Part shown: piece by piece, positions 10,478 through 23,630 of the stretch | Layout of the letters: each line of letters opens with the position of its first letter | Numbering within the stretch: the stretch's first letter is position 1 | Origin: Cherax quadricarinatus | Lineage: Eukaryota > Arthropoda > Malacostraca > Decapoda > Parastacidae | Reading direction: 5' to 3' | DNA: 64,000 bases | Assembly: GCF_038502225.1 (NCBI RefSeq) | Contig: NC_091390.1 | Location: 10,037,744-10,101,743, forward strand | Notes under the pieces: model-generated | Database searches by the model: none | Seen by the model: the letters and a program-made list of their open reading frames with translations, nothing else | What the model was told of the DNA's origin: nothing | Position numbers and translations under genes: made by a program

Positions 10478-12285
10478 GCAGCAGTTGTGTTTGTCCGGAG
10501 AGAGGAAGGAAGAGGTATGAAATCATTTTCACTTGATCACCCCTTGCAAGAAGCATCCGTCTCTCAACGAGTTATCCTGATGTCGTGTCTGCACGTTTGA
10601 GCATCCAGACACAGGTACAAGCAGGATCCAGCCGAAATTTGCCGAATTTCTTCGAGAATTGTAAGTGGCGACCCAGTGACCCCACGCTACAGCGTCCAAC
10701 GCTGTTTCTCAAGTCACGTGTTCAGCGTCACTTGTATGTTCTGCTGTTGTTGTTTAGCTCAGCACAGCTGTTTCAGCATGCCAGAGGTGAGTTTTGTGGT
10801 GATTTCTGCGTCCAGTGTGAGTTTCTCCACGTGTTTGTGAGAGGAGGAAGTGGCCGTTCCTTGCCTCGCCCTGCTGTACTCTCACACCTCACCAGCCTAC
10901 CATACATCACTCACCATTGCCCACTCCCTCTGTTGTGTTTTCTGCTGTTTTCCATGTGAATTCATTGCCAGAGCTGTGTATCTGAGTGCCTGAGGCCACT
11001 CGAAGCTACGTGGATCGGCATGCCATGTAGATCAGCAAGCCACGTGGATCCCGACGCCAGGTGGATCTACAAGCCATGTGAGTTACCAGATGTCCTAGGC
11101 CACATGCTGTGGTCTGCTGCCTGCATCACATTGACGTCACCGACGATGCTGCCCGACTTCATGACGTCACGATGTCTGCCTGACGTCACCTCAAGATGTC
11201 TGCTGACGTCACAGTGCTGCTGACGTCACCTCGCGACATCACATGATGTCACATCGAGTGTTTTTAGTAATTATTTCAATATTGTCAAGAAGATTGAGAG
11301 AAGATATATGTCGTGTGTTAATTAATTCCTCTCAGTCAGTGTTCTCACATGTTAGTGTACTGCATGTACCACGGGTGTGTGTAGTTTCTGTGTGTCCAGT
11401 GAGGTCTGAGCCAGACCTGAGTAGCACCACTGTGCTAAGTCACCCGATGTGACCAGTGCGTTTGACAGTTGTTATTCATCAGCTCTTAGCCCGAGCCCCC
11501 TTGTACAGAAGCCTCTTATGCTCGCCGCTCATAGATGTTCTGCAGAATCGTACCTGCTACGATTCCCATCGAGATTTGTTTCACTTCACCTCCAGACCTT
11601 CAGAGTGCAGTTATATTGTAGAGAAACAAATCTGGACACTCTTAGACTAACCTCTGCCATAACTCCAACTGCCGAGAGAATGGCACTCATCAAGCCACAG
11701 TTAGCCCTGTCGGCAGGTGCTGTGTCAGCCTCGTGTCACAAGCTTCAGTGAGCAGCCTGCACAAAGAATATGTCACTTTGACTGCTAGCTCTCTCACTGC
11801 AGTCTGGTGAATGATGTTACGACTCCCAGATGTTTCGCCCAGTCGTCTCTGCCACGACTTGCTCAACAACTCGCTCCACGCTCGCCGGCAGCGACAGCCC
11901 AGCGACAATACCAGTCGAGAAGTGTCCTACTGAGTCGCTTGCCAGAAGTCCTGCCCAGTTGCCGAGTTTTGTCGACGCCTCCCTCGAGGGCACCAGCATG
12001 TCGTGCAGCAGGTTGGAGACCGTACCCTGTTACGTCACAGCTCAGCCGCAGCGATGTGTCCTGTGTTGCAGTATCTGTCCAGACTCAGGAAGGCATGCAG
12101 TGATGCCCTTCGACGCTCACTGCCTATGACCACGATATTTAGCACACCCCACATGTTTTTTTCTTCCCTCCCTGTAGGAAGTTTTTTTTCCATGTCCATA
12201 TGCATATACATGTTTTTATTTTGTGTTCTGTGCCTTGTTCCTACAAGATAGAGACCGACTTTCTTTTACCACCAGTATTGTCGCG
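10478..12285 (+). other. Internal region of the non-autonomous LTR element
   Basis: No convincing protein. The open frames (up to about 124 codons, e.g. 10585-10959) lack retroviral motifs. Four degenerate 17-bp repeats of the form ACGTGGATCNGCANGCC occur at about 11010-11080, followed by a cluster of CRE octamers. The region may act only as packaged RNA. Confidence 0.6.
11132..11228. promoter_or_regulatory. Cluster of five TGACGTCA (CRE/ATF) octamers
   Basis: Perfect palindromic TGACGTCA at 11132, 11162, 11181, 11204 and 11221, each followed by C. CREB/ATF-family bZIP proteins bind this octamer in animals. Function here is inference. The 17-30 bp spacing could also be a remnant of a diverged tandem repeat. 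Confidence 0.6.
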
Positions 12286-12304
12286 AGGTAGGAGGCCGAG
12301 CAAA
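12286..12304 (+). promoter_or_regulatory. Candidate polypurine tract
   Basis: A purine-rich stretch (AGGTAGGAGG core) lies immediately before the 3' LTR, where plus-strand priming would occur. Confidence 0.5.
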
Positions 12305-12613
12305 TGTAGACAGCCTGTACTGTCTGCAAAGTCATGCTGTCTGCCAGCTTAATTCATATGTCGCGCCACACAGATGCTGCCCTCTGGGCCTGTCCAAGTC
12401 CGTGGGATGCTTTGCCCACACACTCAGACTCTCACAGCGGCCTGGCAGCAAGACAGAAGGCTTACTAGCTCTCTAGTGGGATGGCCCTCCCGGGCCATGG
12501 GCACAACACACAAGCCTGTGTACTCACCACGACTTAACAATAAAGTAAGAAACATCTGAAGACGTTTATCATTCACACGCCAGCTATCAGAATCAACAAA
12601 CAAACGGGTTATA
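12305..12613 (+). repeat. 3' LTR of the non-autonomous element
   Basis: Matches 10145-10457 along its whole length with scattered substitutions and a short deletion near its start. Confidence 0.85.
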
Positions 12614-13615
12614 TACGGCATGACAAGTTACGTCACTGGTGCATGACCATTTACGTCACTACTGCAAGACAAGTTACGTCACTACTGCATTAGCAGGTAC
12701 GTCACTACTGCATGACCAGTTACGTCACTACTGCATGACCAGTTACGTCACTACTGCATGACCAATTACGTCACTACTGCATGACCAGTTACGTCACTAC
12801 CGGCCCTGCATGACCAGAACGGGTTATAGTTACGTCATGACCAGTTACGTGACCAGTTACGTCACTACTGCATGACCAGTTACGTCACTACTGCATGACC
12901 AGTTACGTCACTACTGCATGACCAGTTACGTCACTACTGCATGACCAGTTACGTCACTACTGCCAGTTACGTCACTACTGCATACTGTCACTACTGCATG
13001 ACCAGTTACGTCACTACTGCATGACCAAGTTACGTCACTACTGCATGACCAGTTACGTCACTACTGCATGACTACTGCATGACCAGTTACGTCACTACTG
13101 CATGACCAGTTACGTCACTACTGCATGACCAGTTACGTCACTACTGCATGACCAGTTACGTCACTACTGCATGACCAGTTACGACACTACTGCATGACCA
13201 GTTACGTCACTACTGCATGACCAGTTACGTCACTACTGCATGACCAGTTACGTCACTACTGCATGACCAGTTACGTCACTACTGCATGACCAGTTACGTC
13301 ACTACTGCATGACCAATTACGTCACTACTGCATGACCAGTTACGTCACTACTGCATGACCAGTTACGACACTACTGCATGACCAGTTACGTCACTACTGC
13401 ATGACCAGTTACGTCACTACTGCATGACCAGTTACGTCACTACTGCATGACCAGTTACGACACTACTGCATGACCAGTTATGTCACTACTGCATGACCAG
13501 TTACGTCACACCTGCATGACCAGTTACGTCACTGCACTGCATGCATGACCAGTTACGTCACTACTGCATGACCAGTTACGTCACTACTGCATGACCAGTT
13601 ACGTCACTACTGCAT
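12614..13615. repeat. 23-bp minisatellite, right part
   Basis: About 43 copies of a 23-bp unit built on ACCAGTTACGTCACTACTG followed by CATG. Some units are partial or fused (for example near 12800-12850 and 12960-12990). It passes directly into the 30-bp satellite at 13616. Each unit holds TTACGTCA, one base from a CRE octamer. Confidence 0.95.
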
Positions 13616-16600
13616 AGTACAACAACACATCAACTTTATTATTGAGTACAACAACACAGTAATATTGAGGAAACATTATTATTGAGTACAACAACACATC
13701 CAACATTATTATTGAGTACAACAACACATCCAACATTATTATTGAGTACAACAACACATCCAACATTATTATTGAGTACAACAACACATCCTACATTATT
13801 ATTGAGTACAACAACACATCCAACATTATTATTGAGTACAACAACACATCCAACATTATTATTGAGTACAACAACACATCCAACATTATTATTGAGTACA
13901 ACAACACATCCAACATTATTATTGAGTACAACAACACATCAACAACACATCCAACATTATTATTGAGTACAACAACACTACATTATTATTGAGTACAACA
14001 ACACATCCTACATTATTATTGAGTACAACAACACATCCAACATTATTATTGAGTACAACAACACATCCAACATTATTATTGAGTACAACAACACATCCTA
14101 CATTATTATTGAGTACAACAACACATCCAACATTATTATTGAGTACAACAACACATCCAACATTATTATTGAGTACAACAACACATCCAACATTATTATT
14201 GAGTACAACAACACATCCACATTATTATTGAGTACAACAACACATCCAACATTATTATTGAGTACAACAACACATCCAACATTATTATTGAGTACAACAA
14301 CACATCCAACATACAACAACACAACATTATTATTGAGTACAACAACACATCCAACATTATTATTGAGTACAACAACACATCCAACATTATTATTGAGTAC
14401 AACAACACATCCAACATTATTATTGAGTACAACAACACATCCAACATTATTATTGAGTACAACAACACATCCAACATTATTATTGAGTACAACAACACAT
14501 CCTACTTTATTATTGAGTACAACAACACATCCAACACTATTATTGAGTACATTATTATTGAGTACAACAACACATCCAACATTATTATTGAGTACAACAC
14601 ATCCTACATTATTATTGAGTACAACAACACATCCTACATTATTATTGAGTACAACAACACATCCAACATTATTATTGAGTACAACAACACATCCTACATT
14701 ATTATTGAGTACAACAACACATCCTACATTATTATTGAGTACAACAACACATCCTACATTATTATTGAGTACAACAACACATCCAACATTATTATTGAGT
14801 ACAACACACACATTATTATTGAGTCACATCCAACATTATTATTGAGTACAACAACACATCCATTATTATTGAGTACAACAACACAACATTATTATTGAGT
14901 ACAACAACACATCCAACATTATTATTGAGTACAACAACACATCCTACATTATTATTGAGTACAACAACACATCCAACATTATTATTGAGTACAACAACAC
15001 ATCCAACATTATTATTGAGTACAACAACACATCCAACATTATTATTGAGTACAACAACACATCCAACATTATTATTGAGTACAACAACACATCCTACTTT
15101 ATTATTGAGTACAACAACACATCCAACATTATTATTGAGTACAACAACACATCCAACACTATTATTATTGAGTACAACAACACATCCAACATTATTATTG
15201 AGTACAACAACACATCCTACATTATTATTGAGTACAACAACACATCCTACATTATTATTGAGTACAACAACACATCCAACATTATTATTGAGTACAACAA
15301 CACATCCAACATTATTATTGAGTACAACAACACATCCTACATTATTATTGAGTACAACAACACATCCTACATTATTATTGAGTACAACAACACATCCAAC
15401 ATTATTATTGAGTACAACAACACATCCTACATTATTATTGAGTACAACAACACATCCAACATTATTATTGAGTACAACAACACATCCAACATTATTATTG
15501 AGTACAACAACACATCCAACATTATTATTGAGTACAACAACACATCCAACATTATTATTGAGTACAACAACACATCCTACATTATTATTGAGTACAACAA
15601 CACATCCAACATTATTATTGAGTACAACAACACATCCTACATTATTATTGAGTACAACAACACATCCTACATTATTATTGAGTACAACAACACATCCACA
15701 CATTATTATTGAGTACAACAACACATCCAACATTATTATTGAGTACAACACAACATACAACAACACATCCAACATTATTATTGAGTACAACAACACATCC
15801 AACATCCAACATTATTATTGAGTACAACAACACATCCTACATTATTATTGAGTACAACAACACATCCAACATTATTATTGAGTACAACAACACATCCATT
15901 ATTATTGAGTACAACAACACACATTATTATTGAGTACAACAACACATACAACAACACATCCAACATTATTATTGAGTACAACAACACATCCAACATTATT
16001 ATTGAGTACAACAAACAACATTATTATTGAGTACAACAACACATCCTACATTATTATTGAGTACAACAACACATCCAACATTATTATTGAGTACAACAAC
16101 ACATCCAACATTATTATTGAGTACAACAACACATCCAACATTATTATTGAGTACAACAACACATCCAACATTTATTATTGAGTACAACAACACATCCAAC
16201 ATTATTATTGAGTAAAACAACACATCCAACATTATTATTGAGTACAGCAACACATCCAACATTTTTATTGAGTAAAACAACACATCCTACATTATTATTG
16301 AGTACAACAACACATCCAACATTATTATTGAGTACAACAACACATCCTACATTATTATTGAGTACAACAACACATCCAACATTATTATTGAGTACAACAA
16401 CACATCCAACATTATTATTGAGTACAACAACACATCCAACATTATTATTGAGTACAACAACACATCCTACATTATTATTGAGTACAACAACACATCCAAC
16501 ATTATTATTGAGTACAACAACACATCCAACATTATTATTGAGTACAACAACACATCCTACATTATTATTGAGTACAACAACACATCCTACATTATTATTG

Positions 16601-19600
16601 AGTACAACAACACATCCAACATTATTATTGAGTAGAACAACACATCCAACATTATTATTGAGTACATTATTATTGAGTACAACAACACATCCTACATTAT
16701 TATTGAGTACAACAACACATCCAACATTATTATTGAGTACAACAACACATCCATTATTATTGAGTACATTATTATTGAGTACAACAACACATACAACAAC
16801 ACATCCTACATTATTATTGAGTACAACAACACATCCAACATTATTATTGAGTACAACAACACATCCAACATTATTACTGAGTACAACAACACATCCTACA
16901 TTATTATTGAGTACAACAACACATCCAACATTATTACTGAGTACAAGACATCCAACATTATTATTATTGAGTACAACAACACATCCAACATTATTATTGA
17001 GTACAACAACACATCCAACATTATTATTGAGTACAACAACACATCCAACATTATTATTGAGTACAACAACACATCCTACATTATTATTGAGTACAACAAC
17101 ACATCCAACATTATTATTGAGTACAACAACACATCCAACATTATTATTGAGTACAACAACACATCCTACATTATTATTGAGTATTGAGTACAACACATCC
17201 ACATTATTATTGAGTACAACAACACATCCAACATTATTATTGAGTACAAGAACACATCCAACATTATTATTGAGTACAACACATCCACATTATTATTGAG
17301 TACAACAACACATCCTTCATTATTATTGAGTACAACAACACATCCAACATTATTATTGAGTACAACAACACATCCAACATTATTATTGAGTACAACAACA
17401 CATCCAACATTATTATTGAGTACAACAACACATCCTACATTATTATTGAGTACAACAACACATCCAACATTATTATTGAGTACAACAACACATCCAACAT
17501 TATTATTGAGTACAACAACACATCCAACATTATTATTGAGTACAACAACACATCCTACATTATTATTGAGTACAACAACACATCCAACATTATTATTGAG
17601 TACAACAACACATCCAACATTATTATTGAGTACAACAACACATCTACATTATTATTGAGTACAACAACACAACATTATTATTGAGTACAACAACACATCC
17701 AACATTATTATTGAGTATTGAGTACAACACATCCAACATTATTATTGAGTACAACAACACATCCTACATTATTATTGAGTACAACAACACATCCAACATT
17801 ATTATTGAGTACAACAACACATCCAACATTATTATTGAGTACAACAACACATCCTACATTATTATTGAGTACAACAACACATCCAACATTATTATTGAGT
17901 ACAACAACACATCCAACATTATTATTGAGTACAACAACACATCCATTATTATTGAGTACAACAACACACATTATTATTGAGTACAACAACACATCCAACA
18001 TTATTATTGAGTACAACAACACATCCTACATTATTATTGAGTACAACAACACATCCAACATTATTATTGAGTACAACAACACATCCACATTATTATTGAG
18101 TACAACAACACATCCAACATTATTATTGAGTACAACAACACATCCATTATTATTGAGTACAACAACACATCCTACATTATTATTGAGTACAACAACACAT
18201 CCAACATTATTATTGAGTACAACAACACATCCATTATTACATTATTATTGAGTACAACAACACATCCAACATTATTATTGAGTACAACAACACATCCAAC
18301 ATTATTATTGAGTACAACAACACATCCAACATTATTATTGAGTACAACAATCCACAGTACAACAACACATCCAACATTATTATTGAGTCACAACATTATT
18401 ATTGAGTACAACAACACATCCAACATTATTATTGAGTACAACAACACATCCAACATTATTATTGAGTACAACAACACATCCAACATTATTATTGAGTACA
18501 ACAACACATCCAACATTATTATTGAGTACAACAACACATCCAACATTATTATTGAGTACAACAACACATCCTACATTATTATTGAGTACAACAACACATC
18601 CTACATTATTATTGAGTACAACAACACATCCTACATTATTATTGAGTACAACAACACATCCAACATTATTATTGAGTGCAACAACATTATTATTGAGAAC
18701 AACAACACATCCTTCATTATTATTGAGTACAACAACACATCCAACATTATTATTGAGTGCAACAACACATCCAACATTATTATTGAGTACAACAACACAT
18801 CCAACATTATTATTGAGTACAACAACACATCCTTCATTATTATTGAGTACAACAACACATCCAACATTATTATTGAGTGCAACAACACATCCAACATTAT
18901 TATTGAGTACAACAACACATCCAACATTATTATTGAGTACAACAACACATCCAACATTATTATTGAGTACAACAACACATCCAACATTATTATTGAGTAC
19001 AACAACACATCCAACATTATTATTGAGTACAACAACACATCCTACATTATTATTGAGTACAACAACACATCCTACATTATTATTGAGTACAACAACACAT
19101 CCAACATTATTATTGAGTACAACAACACATCCAACATTATTATTGAGTACAACAACACATCCAACATTATTATTGAGTACAACAACACATCCTTCATTAT
19201 TATTGAGTACAACAACACATCCAACATTATTATTGAGTACAACAACACATCCAACATTATTATTGAGTACAACAACACATCCAACATTATTACTGAGTAC
19301 AACAACACATCCAACATTATTATTGAGTACAACAACACTTCCAACATTATTATTGAGTACAACAACACATCCAACATTATTATTGAGTACAACAACACAT
19401 CCAACATTATTATTGAGTACAACAACACATCCAACATTATTATTTAGTACAACAACACATCCAACATTATTACTGAGTACAACAAGACATCCAACATTAT
19501 TATTGAGTACAACAACACATACATTATTATTGAGTACAACAATCCACATTATTATTGAGTACCAACACATCCAACATTATTATTGAGTACAACAACACAT

Positions 19601-22600
19601 CCAACATTATTATTGAGTACAACAACACATCCAACATTATTATTGAGTACAACAACACATCCAACATTATTAATGAGTACATTTTTATTGAGTACAACAA
19701 CACATCCAACATTATTATTGAGTACAACAAGACATCCTACACTATTATTGAGTACAACAACACATCCTACATTATTATTGAGTACAACAACACATCCAAC
19801 ATTATTATTGAGTACAACAACACATCCTACATTATTATTGAGTACAACAGTACAACAACACAACAAACAACATTATTATTGAGTACAACAACACATCCAA
19901 CATTATTATTGAGTACAACAACACATCCTACATTATTATTGAGTACAACAACACATCCAACATTATTATTGAGTACAACAACACATCAACATTATTATTG
20001 AGTACAACAACACATCCTACATTTATTATTGAGTACAACAACACATCCAACATTATTATTGAGTACAACAACACATCCAACATTATTATTGAGTACAACA
20101 ACACATCCAACATTATTATTGAGTACAACAACACATCCAACATTATTATTGAGTACAACAACACATCCAACATTATTATTGAGTACAACAACACATCCAA
20201 CATTATTATTGAGTACAACAACACATCCAACATTATTATTGAGTACAACAACACATCCAACATTATTATTGAGTACAACAACACATCCTACATTATTATT
20301 GAGTACAACAACACATCCAACATTATTATTGAGTACAACAACACATCCAACATTATTATTGAGTACAACAACACATCCAACATTATTATTGAGTACAACA
20401 ACACATCCAACATTATTATTGAGTACAACAACACATCCAACATTATTATTGAGTACAACAACACATCCTACATTATTATTGAGTACAACAACACATCCAC
20501 ATTATTATTGAGTACAACAACACATCCTACATTATTATTGAGTACAACAACACATCCACATTATTATTGAGTACAACAACACATCCAACATTATTATTGA
20601 GTACATTATTATTGAGTACAACACATCCAACATTATTATTGAGTACAACAACACATCCTACATTATTATTGAGTACAACAACACATCCACATACAACAAC
20701 ACTTCCAACATTATTATTGAGTACAACAACACATCCTACATTATTATTGAGTACAACAACACATCCAACATTATTATTGAGTACAACAACACATCCAACA
20801 TTATTATTGAGTACAACAACACATCCAACATTATTATTGAGTAAAACAACAAATCCAACATTATTATTGAGTACAACAACACATCCAACATTATTATTGA
20901 GTACAACAACACATCCTACATTATTATTGAGTACAACAACACATCCAACGTTATTATTGAGTACAACAACACATCCAACATTATTATTATTGAGTACAAC
21001 AACACATCCAACATTATTATTGAGTACAACAACACATCCATCCAACATTTATTATTGAGTACAACAACACATCCAACATTATTATTGAGTACAACAACAC
21101 ATCCAACATTATTATTGAGTACAACAACACATCCAACATTATTATTGAGTACAACAACACATCCAACATTATTATTGAGTACAACAACACATTATTATTG
21201 AGTACAACAACACATCCTACATTATTATTGAGTCACATCCAACATTATTATTGAGTACAACAACACATCCATACATTATTATTGAGTACAACAACACATC
21301 CAACATTATTATTGAGTACAACAACACATCCAACATTATTATTGAGTACAACAACACATCCAACATTATTATTGAGTACAACAACACATCCAACATTATT
21401 ATTGAGTACAACAACACATCCAACATTATTATTGAGTACAACAACACATCCAACATTATTATTGAGTACAACAACACATCCAACATTATTACTGAGTACA
21501 ACAACACATCCAACATTATTATTGAGTACAACAACACATCCACATACAACAACCAACATTATTATTGAGTACAACAACACTTCCAACATTATTATTGAGT
21601 ACAACAACACATCCAACATTATTATTGAGTACAACAACACATCCAACATTATTATTGAGTACAACAACACATCAACACATTATTATTGAGTACAACAACA
21701 CATCCAACATTATTATTGAGTACACACAACACATCCATCCAACATTATTATTGAGTACAACAACACATCCTACATTATTATTGAGTACAACAACACATCC
21801 AACATTATTATTGAGTACAACAACACATCCTACATTATTATTGAGTACAACAACACATCCAACATTATTATTGAGTACAACAACACATCCTACATTATTA
21901 TTGAGTACAACAACACATCCAACATTATTATTGAGTACAACAACACATCCAACATTATTATTGAGTACAACAACACATCCTACATTATTATTGAGTACAA
22001 CAACACATCCAACATTATTATTGAGTACAACAACACACCCAACATTATTATTGAGTACAACAACACATCCAACATTATTATTGAGTACAACAACACATCC
22101 TACATTATTATTGTTGAGTACAACAACACATCCTACATTATTATTGAGTACAACAACACATCCAACATTATTATTGAGTACAACAAGACATCCTACAACA
22201 ACACACATTATTGTTGAGTACAACAACACATCCTACATTATTATTGAGTACAACAACACATCCAACATTATTATTGAGTACAACAACACATCCAACATTA
22301 TTATTGAGTACAACAACACATCCTACATTATTATTGAGTACAACAACACATCCAACATTATTTTTGAGTACAACAACACATCCAACATTATTATTGAGTA
22401 CAACAACACATCCAACATTATTATTGAGTACAACAACACATCCTACATTATTATTGAGTACAACAACACATCCTACATTATTATTGAGTACAACAACACA
22501 TCCAACATTATTATTGAGTACAACAACACATCCAACATTATTATTGAGTACAACAACACATCCAACATTATTATTGAGTACAACAACACTTTCAACATCA

Positions 22601-23345
22601 TTATTGAGTACAACAACACATCCAACACATCCAACATTATTATTGAGTACAACAACACATCCAACATTATTATTGATACAACAACACAACATTATTATTG
22701 AGTACAACAACACATCCATTATTATTGAGTACAACAACACATTATTATTATTGAGTACAACAATCCACATCCAACATTATTATTGAGTACAACAACACAT
22801 TATTATTGAGTACAACAACACAACATTATTATTGAGTAAAACAACACATACTACATTATTATTGAGTACAACAACACATCCTACATTATTATTGAGTACA
22901 ACAACACATCCTACATTATTATTGAGTACAACAACACATCCAACATTATTATTGAGTACAACAACACATCCAACATTATTATTGAGTACAACAACACATC
23001 CTACATTATTATTGAGTACAACAACACATCCTACATTATTATTGAGTACAACAACACATCCAACATTATTATTGAGTACAACAACACATCCTACATTATT
23101 ATTGAGTACAACAACACATCCAACATTATTATTGAGTACAACAACACATCCAACATTATTATTGAGTACAACAACACATCCAACATTATTATTGAGTACA
23201 ACAACACATCCTACATTATTATTGAGTACAACAACACATCCTACATTATTATTGAGTACAACAACACATCCAACATTATTATTGAGTACAACAACACATC
23301 CAACATTATTATTGAGTACAGCAACACATCCTACATTTATTACTG
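13616..23345. repeat. 9.7-kb array of a 30-bp satellite
   Basis: Roughly 320 tandem copies of a 30-bp unit with core TTATTATTGAGTACAACA and an ACACATCC segment followed by AAC or TAC. The A/T choice after ATCC is the commonest variant. Rarer variants (GTGCAAC, CCTTCATT, CTGAGTAC, partial units) cluster locally. Because 30 is divisible by three, two frames on each strand stay open and give false 10-residue-repeat proteins. The array abuts a 23-bp array on the left and the 3' UTR of a family L retrotransposon on the right. Confidence 0.98.
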
Positions 23346-23630
23346 AGTGTACCACTAGAACGCTTAGCATGGCTAGGCATTTCGGGCATACTTAGTTTAA
23401 TTCTTAATTGTAAAATATTACAAATTATGAGGTAAGTTGGTATTATGGCTAAGTGACTAAATACTAGTTTGTGAGTTTAGCAATGTGAATGCTTTTGTTT
23501 TGGCACAGTACATAGTTTCAGTATTGGAGTATCACAGGATTCATTATTTTAAGATTGAGATTAATATTTCTGTTTATGGTCAAATGAGTGAGTGAGTGTA
23601 AGTGTGAACCACCAGGTGGTATTCGTGTAG

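Larger units (their letters stand above)
10145..12613 (+). mobile_element. Non-autonomous LTR retrotransposon inserted in the 23-bp array
   Basis: Two direct repeats of about 310 bp (10145-10457 and 12305-12613) bound 1.85 kb of internal DNA. A primer-binding-site candidate follows the left repeat and a purine-rich tract precedes the right one. Flanks TACT (10141-10144) and TACG (12614-12617) look like a 4-bp target duplication with one later change; deleting the element and one flank restores the 23-bp unit. No gag, protease, RT or integrase frame is visible internally, so movement would need enzymes supplied in trans. The repeats differ at a number of bases, so insertion is not very recent. 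Confidence 0.85.

Noticed and set aside
10585..10959. 124-codon frame inside the non-autonomous LTR element as a gag remnant
   Set aside because: No gag, zinc-knuckle or protease motif, and several overlapping frames of similar length exist.
13616..23345. Dozens of long open frames on both strands encoding repeats such as STTTHPTLLL, IIEYNNTSN, CVVVLNNNVG and LLYSIIMLDV
   Set aside because: The 30-bp period is exactly ten codons, so any stop-free phase stays open. Opposite-strand and overlapping frames are equally open, starts are arbitrary, and there is no codon-level constraint. The same applies at 41463-45103.
23425..23440. Splice-donor-like GAGGTAAGT on the plus strand, repeated in every family L 3' UTR
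   Set aside because: It is antisense to the element and there is no matching acceptor or exon signal. It could cause exonisation if transcribed, but nothing here supports that.
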